DNA of 64,000 bases from Calendula officinalis. Taxonomy: Eukaryota; Streptophyta; Magnoliopsida; Asterales; Asteraceae. The DNA lies in contig OY970829.1 in assembly GCA_963853835.1 (NCBI GenBank), positions 4,322,446 to 4,386,445 on the forward strand, in the 5' to 3' direction. Made by a program: the position numbers and the translations under genes. The notes under the pieces are model-generated. The model was given only the letters and a program-made list of their open reading frames with translations. It had not been told where the DNA came from and made no database searches. Position 1 is the first letter of the stretch. The number at the start of each line of letters is the position of its first letter. Of the stretch, positions 1 through 11,302 are shown one piece after another.

Positions 1-2
1 AT

Positions 3-2481
3 CGTCATATTGGGGAAACCGGTTTAGCTATGCTCTTTAATGCAAGCATTCCGGCCTCATATTGGGTCGACGCCTTTTCGTCAGCAACATTTATTATAAA
101 CCGTGTTCCCACACCGATATTGGATCAAAAATCTCCGTTTCAACTACTTTTTAATCAAATTCCGCATTATGGAAATTTAAGAGCTTATGGTTGTCAAGTA
201 TTCCCATATTTGAGAGATTACTCTCCTCACAAGCTCGCACCCAGAAGTATTTCGTGCGTATTTATTGGTTATAGTACTCAACATAAAGGGTACCGGTGTC
301 TTGATCCTAACACCTCACGAATTTATATTACCCGACACGCTCGCTTTAATGAAACCATTTTTCCGTTCAATGGAGATGCTCAAACTACCAACATCCGGGA
401 GCTAAGCACCTTCCTTCATGATATACCAACTACAACAATTATAAATTCTCCAACCCATGTGACATCAGAATCGGCATCATCACAAAACCAAATAAATCCA
501 ACAACCAAATGCACCCTTTGTAAATCCAACCCACCAACTCCTAATCCATCACTACCGGCCCAATTTACTACCACCTCACCCTCGGCCCAATCACCTACCA
601 CTACCCAAAACACCTTACTTGATTTATTCCCTCCACACAATGCACCACTTATACCCGATCAAAATATATCCGCACCTACTCCAAATACCGAGCCTTCCCA
701 TGAACCAACAGACAACTCTACACCACCCGAACCTGATTTCACTTCCACCACTACTGCTCCACTCCCTAACAACCAACCCGAGCCTATTCCCACTCAAAGT
801 CAACCCAATATTCCTCATCTCACCATATGCAAACTCGGTCCAAATCGGGTATTACCAAAACAAAACACATTGTCAAATTTGCTTCATTAGCAACTAATCC
901 TCTTCATATAGCTTTAACTACCGAACTTGCACCTCGAAATTTTAAAAGTGCTTCTAAAAATTCAAAATGGGTTGATGCAATGCTTGAAGAGCTCAACGCT
1001 CTTCGTGATAATCACACTTGGACGTTGGTTCCTCGTCCCCACTCTACCAATGTTGTTGGGTCCAAATGGGTATATCGTGTAAAATATAAATCCGATGGTA
1101 GTATTGAACGCTACAAAGCTCGTCTCGTGGCTCAAGGTTACACCCAAATTCCGGGACTTGATTTTTCACACACATTTAGTCCCTTTGTCAAAGCAACCAC
1201 GGTACAGACTGTCTTATCTCTAGCCGTTCTTCACAAATGGAAGTTGCATCAACTTGATGTAAAAATGCATTCTTAAATGGCAACTTAAATGAAACCGTTT
1301 TCATGGAGCAACCACTAGGCTTTATAGATCCCAAACATCCTACACATGTTTGCAAATTATCCAAAGCCCTTTATGGGTTAAAACAAGCCCCACGTGCTTG
1401 GTTTCATCGGTTTAGCACGTTTCTTTTATCATACGGTTTTACGTGTAGTCGGGCCGACACCTCGCTTTTTATTTACAAAGGTACATCATGCATTATGTAT
1501 CTATTGGTTTATGTTGACGATCTCATCCTCACTGGGAATAATGAAAACCAAATCAATTCATTTATTTCGGCACTTAATGGTGAATTTGCCACTAAAGACC
1601 TTGGCGATTTAAATTATTTTTTGGGCCTTGAAGTTGTGCATACCCAAGATGGAATTTTCTTAAATCAATCCAAATACGCTACTGATATTCTTCAACGGGC
1701 ACAACTTTTAGATGTCAAACCGGTTCATACCCCACTTTCTCCACACATCTCATTTACTAAGGATGGGGTTCCATATTCCGACCCAACTTTTTATCGCTCT
1801 CTTGTAGGTGCACTTCAATATTTAACAATCACTAGACCGGACTTGTCATATGCGGTAAATCAAGTATCACAATTTTTACAAGATCCTTCTATTGATCATT
1901 TTCAATCACTCAAGCGTATTCTTCGATACGTAAAAGGCACAATCTCGTATGGTCTAACCTACACGTGTCCCACAAATTATAACATTCTTGGGTACTCGGA
2001 TGCGGATTGGGCTCGTTGTCTTGACACACGTCGTTCCACCTACGGTTACTCGATTTACTTAGGTGGAAATATCATTTCTTGGAGTGCTAAGAAGCAACCA
2101 ACCATTTCTAGATCAAGCTGTGAATCCGAATATCGGGCAATGGCTAACACCGCGGCCGAAATAGTGTGGATTACTCACTTACTTCGTGAGTTACATGCTC
2201 TACCACCGGATCGCCCAACACTTCTATGTGACAACAAAAGTGCTCTATTCATGACTCAAAATCCCGTCTCTCACAAATGAGCCAAGCACATTGATTTGGA
2301 TTATCACTTTATTAGAGAACTTGTCAACTCAAATAAATTAGTCACAAAATTTGTTCCGACCAATCTTCAAGTGGCTGACATCTTTACAAAAAGTCTACCT
2401 CAAGCTCAATTTGAGACCTTCCGCTCGATGCTTCGTCTCGGTCCGCCACCATTTCGATTGAAGGGGGATATTATACGTTAA
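3..2481 (+). pseudogene. E pol remnant: integrase C-terminus, reverse transcriptase, RNase H
   Basis: Polyprotein end of element E. Visible parts in order: integrase tail and conserved spacer (LRAYGCQVFPY and CVFIGY, before 300), a Pro/Thr-rich linker, RT from about 950 (KWVYRVKYKSDGS, ARLVAQGY), catalytic LVYVDD near 1510-1527, and RNase H (SDADWAR near 1999, CESEYRAMA near 2128, CDNKSA near 2228). Three breaks: a frame change near 815-830, a one-base loss in an A run near 1261-1265, and an in-frame TGA at 2278-2280 where family members normally carry Arg, which fits CGA to TGA. The last frame ends at 2481, overlapping the start of the LTR. Copia assignment rests on the order integrase-RT-RNase H. 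Confidence 0.85.
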
Positions 2482-2585
2482 TATTTTGTATTCAATTGTA
2501 TTCATTGTAGATTACTATTCCCTTTTATCTCCTACATAATTATAGGAGTAATTGATGTATTATATTTTATATATAGAATATCCCA
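2469..2585 (+). repeat. Putative 3' LTR of element E (about 117 bp)
   Basis: Begins directly after the polypurine tract with TATTATACG, where TGTTA would be usual (G to A), and ends in CCCA next to element A sequence. Short LTRs are common in the Ivana/Retrofit-like copia group. No second copy is in the window, so this is a boundary inference. Confidence 0.45.
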
Positions 2586-4257
2586 CACACTCATTACGGT
2601 GTGGTCTTGACCAATACTCATTACAGTATGCTCGTGAGAAGAAACTGACGCACAAGTACTATTCTCTTCAAAAATATTTTCTGAACCAATACAAAGATTG
2701 GTGATAGTATGATCACAAAAATGATGCTCATCAAGTAAAGAAACTTGATTACAAACGAAATCTTGCAAGTGTGAAGGTGGGTTAACAACTCTTGTCGACC
2801 TTCTAAGTGGAACAACATCACTATTTAAAGAAGGAACATTTGCTGATGGTGATGGTGATTCAGGAACTGGATTCGAACATGAAGTAGGAATACAACTATG
2901 TGACAAAGTTTGATTTGAAGACATAGAGTGCAAAGGAAAGATGTCCTCAAAAAATTTTACATCTCTACTAACAGTAATTGTGTTAGTTAATAAATCCATG
3001 ACTTTGTATGCCTTTTGGCCAAATGGATAACCTATGAAAACACACGGATGTGATCGAGGCATGAACTTATCCCTACCAACAGGAAGAGTAGTTACAAAAC
3101 ACAAGCATCCAAAAGACTTCATATAACCATATACCATATGAAGGTAATTCATTATGTAGAATTTCGAAAGGAGTCTTGTTTTGTAGAATTTTAGATGGCA
3201 TTCTGTTAATAATATGCATTGCAGTTTTAACACGTTCGCCCCAATAACGATGACCTAAACCAGATTGAAAATATAATGCTCTTGAAACAGTCAATATGTG
3301 ACGATGCTTCCTTTCAACTAATCCATTTTGTTGAGGATTGTAAGGGGTAGACTTCCGATGTAGAATGCCCATTTCTTTAAAATATTCTATTCCTTCATTA
3401 CTAGTGCCAAGTTCATAAGCATTATCGGTTCGAACAACCTTGCCACGTTTGTGAAATTCAGTATGAACTATAGTAATATAAGCTTTAAGTTATGAAAAGG
3501 CTGAACTCTTGTGTGATAGTAAATGCACCCAAGTATTTCTTGAAAAATCGTCCACAATGGTAAGAAAATACTTGTAACCATCATGTGTGGAATGTTTGTA
3601 TGGACCCCACACATCAACATGAATCAAGTCAAAACAAGCTTTAGATGTAGTATTACTCTTAGGAAAAGGTAATTTAGTTTGTTTAGCTTGAGAGCATGTG
3701 AGACAACAATCAATAATAGAAGAAGTACTATTATTAAGAGACAAAACTGAAAGTAATTTCAACTTTTGAAAGGTAATATGTCCCAATCGTTGGTGCCAAA
3801 GTACAACATCAGAAGTTTTATTGACATGATTACAAAGAGAACTAAGTGGAAAAACAGAACCACAAAATGACAAAGAAGTTTTAATATCTCTATGATCAAA
3901 GACATAGAGGTCATTAACTCTTTTTCCAAACACACCAAGTGTTAGTTCATGCTTTGATGAAGGGTCCTGCACAACACAATTTTCAGTAGTGAAAATAACA
4001 AAAGTTTTCTGATGTTGTGTAAACCTTGGGATAGAAACAAGGTTATAATGGAAAGAAGGTACATAAAGAACCCCATGAAGAGTAATGGAATCATGCAATC
4101 GAACATCTCCCATTAATGAAACTTTAGCATGAGTGCCATCAGGAAGCCCAATGTAATGAGGCTGAGGAAGTGCAGTAAGAGACAGAAATAAATCTCTGTT
4201 AGAGCACATATGATTGGTTGCTCCAGAATCAATAATCCAGGAAAAATTGACATGTAA
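2586..4257 (-). pseudogene. A pol remnant: protease, GAG-pre-integrase, integrase
   Basis: Read from 4257 downward: protease with IIDSGATNHMC near 4200-4240, the pre-integrase zinc region (LWHQRLGHITF and a CLTC pair near 3700-3810), then the integrase core with first Asp in HVDVWGP (near 3610), second Asp in VVRTDNAYE (near 3430) and Glu in NGLVERKHRH (near 3300), followed by the CVFIGY spacer near 3030. Breaks: an in-frame TAA at 3490-3492 and a frame change near 3130-3160. The frame then runs through a Ser/Pro-rich spacer and stops at the E boundary, so no RT is present. A short self-similar piece (HTVMS twice) lies at 2590-2640. Confidence 0.85.
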
Positions 4258-4312
4258 TAAAGCAGAAGATCGATAAACATGTGCAGCAAAATGTTTAAAA
4301 CAAAAAGGTTTA

Positions 4313-4803
4313 TGTTAAGGCAAAAAGCCTTGCCCCTTTAGATCTTAAGAGAACAAAACAACCTAGACTAGCTTTGAGTAATATGTAGAATAAAATAGCT
4401 AAGTTTAGGTCTGATACTGAGTGATCAGTATTGGAACTCAGTATCAGTACTCAGTATCAGATAGTGATACTGAGTAGAAGGACTGAGTGATACTCAGTAA
4501 CGGACTAAGATCAAATCCCTTGATCTTAGTCATTTTCCTTACTTAGTCCTTCGGTTACTCCTTTGCTCATTATGTAAGATCTCTATAACATTATAAATAG
4601 AGATCATCTTGCAAAGGAGTACTCACTAATTTACTTTGCACATTCACATCTCTTGTAATTGATCAGTGGTCTTGTTATTCCGCAACAAGCCACACTTAGT
4701 GGATTTATACATTGACTATATTCTTGTGTTATCACTTTAATATTTCTCTAAGTATAATATTCTATCAATTAACATTATAAACCAGGGTTGTTGTGACCTA
4801 ACA
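4313..4803 (+). repeat. 5' LTR of element C (491 bp)
   Basis: TG...CA ends, identical to 15255-15745 except for one base I could find. A TATA box (TATAAATA, 4592-4599) marks the likely U3 promoter. Upstream at 4411-4500 the motif ATACTGA or its complement occurs five times (4414, 4425, 4438, 4451, 4467), making a dense cluster in U3. Confidence 0.95.
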
Positions 4804-4805
4804 AC

Positions 4806-4817
4806 TGGTATCAGAGC
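4806..4817 (+). promoter_or_regulatory. Primer-binding site of C (initiator tRNA-Met)
   Basis: TGGTATCAGAGC, complementary to the 3' end of plant initiator tRNA-Met, two bases after the 5' LTR. It is where minus-strand DNA synthesis would start. Confidence 0.93.
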
Positions 4818-4901
4818 AGGCTAAATAATCTTCTATTTAGTCGATCTATAACCCTGGCAGCCATTTCCTACATATATCCCTCCAACACTCAAAAATCCAA
4901 A

Positions 4902-7474
4902 ATGTCTACAATTATTGCACCAGTTATGTCTGGAAAGGGAGTACCCATCTTTGATGGAAAAGACTTTCATCAATGGAAGCTCAAAGCTCAGTGGTATCTT
5001 GAATCTATTCACCATGAGATGCTCACTGTGCTAAATGATGGTCCCATCATTCCACAAACTGTGGAACCGGTTGCTGCTACTGACGATGCTCCTGAGGGCA
5101 TAAGATCTGTACCTAAACTAAAGCACAACTGGACTGATACTGACCGTCAGTTGTATGCTTTAGACTCCAGAGCTAAAGGAGTTATTGGTAATGCTGTTAC
5201 AAAAGAGATACTTAATGCAATTATGAAATTGCCAACAGCAAAGGCTATGTGGGATAGCCTATCAGTCACTTATGAAGGTACAGCAAAGGTGAAGTTGCAA
5301 AGAAAAAGCAACATGAGAAGGAAATATGAAAATTTCTTTTCAACTCCAAATGAAGACATCACCACTCTCTATAACAGGTTCAATACTGTTATCCATGATA
5401 TAATCAGTGTAGGCATTGTGAAAGAGGAAGGAGAGCTTGTTCAAAAGTTTCTGGATAGCCTTCCTCAACAATTTCTTGACATGACAAACTCTGTCAATGC
5501 TGCTAACAACATTGAGTCATACACTCTTCAAACTTTGTATGGTTTAATGCTGAATCATGAAGAGAATAATGCTGCAAGACTGATCAACTGGAAGAAAACT
5601 GACAAGTCTTCCACTGGTATGGCTCTAGTTGTGCAACAGGCTTATACTGTGACTGAGCCAGAAGAACCAGAAGTTGATCTTGCTGATGCTGAGGCAGAAG
5701 AGCTTGAAACTCAAATGGCTCTCATGTCTATGAAGCTGGATCAGTTGAAGAAGAAGAGGCTTGGTGTTAGCTCTTCTAATACTGACCCTAGATTAGGTCT
5801 GTGCTATAGGTGTGGAAAGCCTGGACATATTGCTGCAAATTGTCATACTAAGTCTTCTGAGACTGACCAGAATGACAAGATTGCATACCGAGCAAAACGA
5901 TATAGAGACAAATATGTTAAGCTGAAGAATTGGAGCAAGGGAAAGAGGGCAGAAGGAAATGGAGCACCTCATCAAGCACTTTACTCAGAAGCCTGGATGG
6001 ATGAAGAGTTGAGTGATGATGAAGAGGAGATTGAGAATAAAGCCTTTATGGCTTTCACTGAAGATGATTTGAAGAGTTCCTTTGAAAAGGATATCAAAGA
6101 GGCTGAGAGGATGAGTGATCATACTGATTGGGATTCCACTCAGTTGTACAAGGTAAGTTCCTTTCAAACTTATTCAGTGAATGAAAAAACCAAGATTTTT
6201 GAGTATATGCTTGTTGATCTTAAAACTTCTGTACAAAAAGAAAAAGCTTTAAAATTAACAATTAAAGAACTTGAAAGGGTAAATAATGAAAACTTGGATA
6301 AACTAGCAAAATATAAAGATTTAGAACTAAATTTTTCAGATTTAAAAGACATTAACCAAAGATTAGCTGATAAAGCTCATTTACACAAACTTGAAAAAGA
6401 GAAATTTGAAAAACAGTGTAAATCTTGGGGAAATGCTTCAATAAAATTAAATAAATGTTTAAATGAACAATTTCCAGAAAATGTGAGGGCTGCACTTGGT
6501 GTTGATCCTCAATTTAAAAGCAGGAACAATTTTGCTGATTTATTTGAAGAGTTTTCTACTATGAACCCTATTAATTTTGTAAAAGCTAAAACTTTATGTG
6601 AAGTTGGATGTCAAACTGAGTCAGATGATGAAGAAAATGAAATTTTAGAAAAACCTATTGGTCCTTCCATCTGCTCAAAGTGCTATACTGAGCTACAAGA
6701 ACTCAGTATTGAATTTCAAATAATAGAAATTTCTGATACCGAGCTATCAATAGTTCAGTATGACACTTCTGCTGTTCCACCTTTTGAATTATTATTTAAT
6801 ACAACAACTTTTGAATTATATAATGATAATAAAACAACTTCTATCTCACATGTTTCATCAAATACAGAAGTTGCAGGAACAGAAACATCAAATACTGAGA
6901 CATCTAAAGAACCTGTTAAAGTTGTTCCTTCAAAACATGATAAACAAAAGACAACTTCAACTAGGTCTTTGGTTGGCAAAGACAAGAAGTCTACCACTAA
7001 TAAAATTAGAAAGACTTCTCTGCCAAATAAAAATAAGCAACCAGATCATCCATCTCCTAAACCAGTTAAAAACAATGTTAATACATCTATTAGAAATAAC
7101 AAAATTAATGTTTTAAAAACACTTGGTGATCAGGTCAAATCTTTAAGCAAACAATTTGCAAAACTCGTTCATACTGACCTACCAAAAGTGAAACATTTTT
7201 CTAAAATACCATATGAAAATATGTTTAGAAATAGACCTAGGAAATGTTATAGATGTCACATACTGGTCATAAGGGAGATGAATGCTGGACTGATCTCTCA
7301 AGTTCTAGGTACTCAGTACCAAAGAAAAGGAGAGAAACTAAGTCAGTATCACCAAAGAAAACTTCTAAAGTTACCCCTGAAGTGATACCGACCTCTCCAC
7401 ATAAAGAGATCAAGTCAAATTGTGTTTATCCCACCAAAGGTCCCATTCAAAAATGGGTTCCTAAAAGGAACTAA
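4902..7474 (+). pseudogene. gag: gag of element C, one-base frameshift in second zinc knuckle
   Basis: Large capsid/nucleocapsid polyprotein of about 857 codons if the shift is ignored; a big gag is usual for SIRE. It starts at the first ATG after the primer site. Visible: an N-terminal copia-gag region (VPIFDGKDFHQWKLKAQWYL, about residues 14-33), a UBN2-like helical region (about 85-225), a CCHC knuckle CYRCGKPGHIAANC (about 300-314), an acidic stretch (ELSDDEEEIE), a long Lys/Glu-rich likely coiled coil (about 430-530), a basic tail, and a second knuckle near 7245-7275. There the frame breaks: copy D reads through at this place while C lacks one base near 7255-7258. The original frame ends at 7385; the other continues to the stop at 7472-7474, with the conserved ending KWVPKRN. 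Confidence 0.88.
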
Positions 7475-7482
7475 CTCTTATT

Positions 7483-10400
7483 TTGTGTCTTGTGCAGGGT
7501 GACAGAAAGTGGTACTTAGATAGTGGCTGCTCAAGACACATAACAGGCAGTATGGAATACCTTCTTAATTATACTCCAGAGAAGGGTCCTTCTGTCAAGT
7601 TTGGAGATGACTCGGTGGGAAAGACAAGAGGTTATGGTGTGATCAAGGCAGGCAACATAACTTTTAAAAGAGTTGCCTATGTAGAGGGTCTTAAACATAA
7701 TCTGCTCAGTATTAGCCAGATGTGTGATGATGACAATGAAGCTCGATTCAGAAAGGTTGCAGGAATCATCTACAATGATAAAGGGCAGCCTGTACTCATT
7801 GCTAGAAGAGAAAAAGACGTATATGTGGTCAACCTATCTGAAATAGACCCAACTATTCGAGTATGCCTGCTTTCTAAAGTCAAGCCAGAATTACATTGGC
7901 TATGGCACAAGAAACTTTCTCACATCAATTTTAGAAATATCAACGAGCTCAGTATGAAGAAACTGGTGAGAGGACTGCCCACAATTACTTATTCAAAAGA
8001 TAAGTTATGCTCAGCATGTGAAATGGGCAAGCAGAAGAAGAGTTCATTCAAGTCTAAAGTCAATCATTCCATCAATGAACCTCTTACTATGATACATATG
8101 GATCTTTTTGGCCCCATCAGCACACCATCTTTGGCCAAAAAGATCTATACTCTAGTCTTAGTTGATGAATTCTCAAGATATACTTGGGTCATCTTCCTCA
8201 AGACTAAGTCAGATGCAACAACAGAAATCACTGCCTTTATAAAAAGAGAGGAACTTCAAAAAGGCAACAAGGTCAAGCAACTTAGAAGTGACCATGGTAC
8301 TGAGTTTAAGAACTCAGTATTAGCAGATTTCTGTGAAGAAAAAGGAATCATTCAAAACTTCTCTGCAGCCCACACACCCCAAAAAAATGGTGTTGTAGAA
8401 AGAAAGAACAGAACACTGATTGAAGCTGCAAGAACTTTATTATGCCATGCTGGACTGGCACTGAGTTTCTGGGCTGAAGCTGTAAACTGTGCAAACTTCA
8501 CTCAGAATAGAGCCACTATAGTCCAAAGACATCTGAAGACTCCATATGAGTTATACAATGGCAAGATTCCTAATGTGGAATATTTCCACATCTTTGGGAG
8601 TAAATGTTTTGTACTCAGTACAAAACAAAATCTTAACAAATTTGCTCCCAAAGCAAATGAAGGTGTGTTCATGGGCTACTCTCCACACTCCAAAGCTTTC
8701 AGAGTATATATCATCTCAACCAAGATGATTGTAGAATCCATTCATGTCACATTCGATGAAGATCAGAATGAGCATTCTACCTCAGCAAGTGAAGACATAA
8801 GTGGCATAGATATTCTATGCAATCCAGAACACTCCATTGCTGAACAGCCTAAGTTTCATCCACACTTTATTCCTAATAAGTTTAATGAAACTGATCAAGT
8901 TCAAACTCAGTATCACTCAAATGCGTCTAATACTGAAGTTCCCATATCAGAGGACCTTCATACTGAGTTTCCAACTAATGATCTGAACCACTCTATTTAT
9001 GAAGAAGGTGAAACATCCAACACTTCACAAGAATCCACATCAACTCTGCAAAATGAAGATGCACAGCAACCTGCACTGTCTAATACTGATCAGAATCCCA
9101 CTCAGTATCAGACAGACAACACACCAAATCAACAAGATATTGTTGATCCTATTTCAAATGCTCCCTTAGGAAACAATTTAAGGGAACACAGAGACCATCC
9201 ACACTCAAACATTATTGGTCCTATTGAAGAAGGTGTCCAAACAAGAAGAAAATTAGAATTTCCAACCCAAGCAACTGCAAACTTTTGTTTTTTCTCAAGT
9301 TTTCTATCTACCATTGAACCAAAGAAAGCTGATGAAGCTTTATTAGATGAAGATTGGGTAGAGGCTATGCAAGAAGAGCTCACAGAGTTTGAAAGAAACA
9401 AAGTTTGGAACTTAGTATCACCTCCTTCTGGCAAAACTATTATTGGTACTAAGTGGGTGTTCAGAAACAAGATGGACAAGGATGGTGTTGTCATCAGAAA
9501 CAAAGCAAGGCTAGTTGCTCAAGGTTACAGGCAAGAAGAAGGCATTGACTATGATGAAACTTTTGCACCAGTTGCAAGAATTGAAGCGATTAGGTTGTAT
9601 CTTGCATATGCAGCCTTTAAGAATTTCAAAGTTTATCAGATGGATGTCAAAAGTGCTTTTCTAAATGGAAAACTACAAGAAGAAGTTTATGTTAAACAAC
9701 CTCCAGGTTTTGTTGATCCCAAATTTCCTCATTATGTTTTCAAGCTTGATAAAGCTCTATATGGGCTCAAACAAGCTCCAAGAGCCTGGTATGACACCTT
9801 GTCTGAGTATCTTATTGAAAATAAGTTTACAAGAGGTAAAATTGATAAAACATTATTTTCAAAAAGGAAAGGTTCTGACATCTTACTCATTCAGATATAT
9901 GTCGATGACATTATCTTTGGTTCCACTGACAAGTCAATGTGTGACTGGTTTGCTAAGATAATGTCAACTCAGTATCAGATGAGTATGATGGGAGAACTTA
10001 CTTACTTTCTGGGTTTACAAGTTGAACAAAAGCCTGATGGCACTTTTATAAATCAAAGTAAGTATGTGCATGACATGTTAAAGAAATACAACTTTGAAAA
10101 TCTATCTTCCATGCACACTCCTATGGGTACTCAGGATAAGATAAGTAAGGATGAAACTGGTAAACCAGTATGTCAATCCACATACCGAGGTATGATTGGT
10201 TCCTTACTTTACTTAACTGCTAGTAGGCCTGATATCATGTTTGCCACATGTTTGTGTGCTCGGTATCAGGCTGATCCTAAAGAATCACACATGAAAGCGG
10301 TTAAGCACATCTTTAGATATCTTACAGGTACTCCTAACCTGGGTCTTTGGTATCCCAAAGACTCAAACTTTGACCTTGAAGGGTACACAGATGCAGATTT

Positions 10401-10839
10401 TGCAGGTTGTAGATTGGACAGAAAGAGCACAAGTGGAGGATGTCAATTCCTAGGTGGAAGACTAGTTGGCTGGTCATCCAAGAAACAAAATTCGGTAGCA
10501 ACTTCCACAGCAGAAGCAGAATATGTTGCTGCAGGAAGTTGTTGTGCTCAATTATTATGGATGCAGTATCAACTCTTAGACTATGGGTTCAACTTTCATA
10601 AGACTCCTATTCATTGTGATAACAAGAGTGCTATTGCTATCACAGAGAACCCAGTCCATCACTCCAAAACCAAGCACATTGATATCAGACACCACTTTAT
10701 TCGAGATAATGTGGAAAAGGGTAAGGTTGAAGTAGATTATGTACCAACAAATGAACAATTGGCTGATGTATTTACTAAACCTCTTCCTGAGGAAAGGTTT
10801 ATGTATTTACTAGGGCAATTAGGTATGTTGAATCCTTAA
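7483..10839 (+). CDS. pol: pol of element C: protease, integrase, reverse transcriptase, RNase H
   Basis: An unbroken frame of about 1118 codons. Order: aspartic protease (WYLDSGCSRHITG, residues 10-22), GAG-pre-integrase zinc region (WHKKLSHINF, about 141-150), integrase D,D,E core (IHMDLFGPI, about 205; LRSDHGTEF, about 266; NGVVERKNRT, about 303), a Ser/Thr/Asn-rich linker, RT (KWVFRNKMDKDG, then IYVDDIIFGS near 805) and RNase H (DADFAGCRLDRKSTSG near 969, STAEAEYVAAG near 1010, HCDNKSAIA near 1045). It ends FTKPLPEERFMYLLGQLGMLNP. All catalytic residues I can check are present. There is no ATG at the start; the frame is open from 7465 and lies in the -1 register relative to gag, so it probably needs frameshifting or splicing to be made. 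Confidence 0.93.
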   Translation: MCLVQGDRKWYLDSGCSRHITGSMEYLLNYTPEKGPSVKFGDDSVGKTRGYGVIKAGNITFKRVAYVEGLKHNLLSISQMCDDDNEARFRKVAGIIYNDKGQPVLIARREKDVYVVNLSEIDPTIRVCLLSKVKPELHWLWHKKLSHINFRNINELSMKKLVRGLPTITYSKDKLCSACEMGKQKKSSFKSKVNHSINEPLTMIHMDLFGPISTPSLAKKIYTLVLVDEFSRYTWVIFLKTKSDATTEITAFIKREELQKGNKVKQLRSDHGTEFKNSVLADFCEEKGIIQNFSAAHTPQKNGVVERKNRTLIEAARTLLCHAGLALSFWAEAVNCANFTQNRATIVQRHLKTPYELYNGKIPNVEYFHIFGSKCFVLSTKQNLNKFAPKANEGVFMGYSPHSKAFRVYIISTKMIVESIHVTFDEDQNEHSTSASEDISGIDILCNPEHSIAEQPKFHPHFIPNKFNETDQVQTQYHSNASNTEVPISEDLHTEFPTNDLNHSIYEEGETSNTSQESTSTLQNEDAQQPALSNTDQNPTQYQTDNTPNQQDIVDPISNAPLGNNLREHRDHPHSNIIGPIEEGVQTRRKLEFPTQATANFCFFSSFLSTIEPKKADEALLDEDWVEAMQEELTEFERNKVWNLVSPPSGKTIIGTKWVFRNKMDKDGVVIRNKARLVAQGYRQEEGIDYDETFAPVARIEAIRLYLAYAAFKNFKVYQMDVKSAFLNGKLQEEVYVKQPPGFVDPKFPHYVFKLDKALYGLKQAPRAWYDTLSEYLIENKFTRGKIDKTLFSKRKGSDILLIQIYVDDIIFGSTDKSMCDWFAKIMSTQYQMSMMGELTYFLGLQVEQKPDGTFINQSKYVHDMLKKYNFENLSSMHTPMGTQDKISKDETGKPVCQSTYRGMIGSLLYLTASRPDIMFATCLCARYQADPKESHMKAVKHIFRYLTGTPNLGLWYPKDSNFDLEGYTDADFAGCRLDRKSTSGGCQFLGGRLVGWSSKKQNSVATSTAEAEYVAAGSCCAQLLWMQYQLLDYGFNFHKTPIHCDNKSAIAITENPVHHSKTKHIDIRHHFIRDNVEKGKVEVDYVPTNEQLADVFTKPLPEERFMYLLGQLGMLNP

Positions 10840-11070
10840 TCTTAATTAAATTTTTTTAAAACTGAGCGCTCAGTATCACTCCTGTTGATACTGACCACTC
10901 AGTATCACTAGTCTGTTATCATCAAAATTTAAAATTTTTATTTTTTTATTAATTTCAAGAGTAAATTAATTGTTTTTATATTTTTTAAAACTTTTTTTTT
11001 AAAATTAATTTTTTTACTCGGTATTGAGGTATGACGGCTCTTACGCCGAGCTTAATCCTCATACTGCTCT
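10840..11070 (+). other. Spacer after pol of element C
   Basis: AT-rich, no coding capacity seen. At 10860-10910 it carries three ATACTGA/TCAGTAT heptamers in a tight group. It is poorly conserved with the equivalent part of D, unlike the block that follows. Confidence 0.7.
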
Positions 11071-11302
11071 AACGGTAACCTTTCTTAATAAGAAAGTTAC
11101 CGTTGGCAGAGGATAAGGCAGTCAAATCAGCCGTTTTTACTTCCCAATACCTTATTTATCTTTCAAATCTTCTATAAATAACCGTTTATTTTTACTTCAA
11201 ATTTTTTTTTAACTGTTATTTCTTCTTTCATCTTAAATTCTCTCTGCGATTAACGATTTCACTTTCTCTTAGCAAGCAAATTCTTTCAAATAAAAATCAC
11301 AG
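11071..11302 (+). promoter_or_regulatory. Putative internal promoter and leader of the SIRE extra gene (element C)
   Basis: Hairpin 11071-11104 (arms AACGGTAAC and GTTACCGTT around a short A/T core), then a block with GGATAAGGC and GCCGTTTTTACTTCCC, TATAAATA at 11173-11180, a pyrimidine-rich stretch with CTCTCTGCGATTAACG, and the ATG at 11303. D has the same parts in the same order with nearly the same spacing (TATA start to ATG is 130 bp here and 131 bp there). That fits a Pol II core promoter and 5' UTR for a separate mRNA. Alternative: a leader-splicing region for a subgenomic RNA. Function is inferred. Confidence 0.6.

Larger units (their letters stand above)
1..2585 (+). mobile_element. 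Element E: Ty1/copia retrotransposon, 3' part, cut by window start
   Basis: The window opens inside the integrase of a plus-strand copia element. Integrase end, reverse transcriptase, RNase H, a polypurine tract (AAGGGGGA, 2461-2468) and a short 3' LTR follow in copia order. Its right edge abuts the minus-strand element A, whose integrase-to-RT spacer stops here, so E most likely inserted into A. The rest of E and of A would lie left of the window, and the target duplication cannot be checked. The right edge at 2585 is inferred from a terminal CA and from where A's sequence begins; it could be 2587. Confidence 0.75.
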
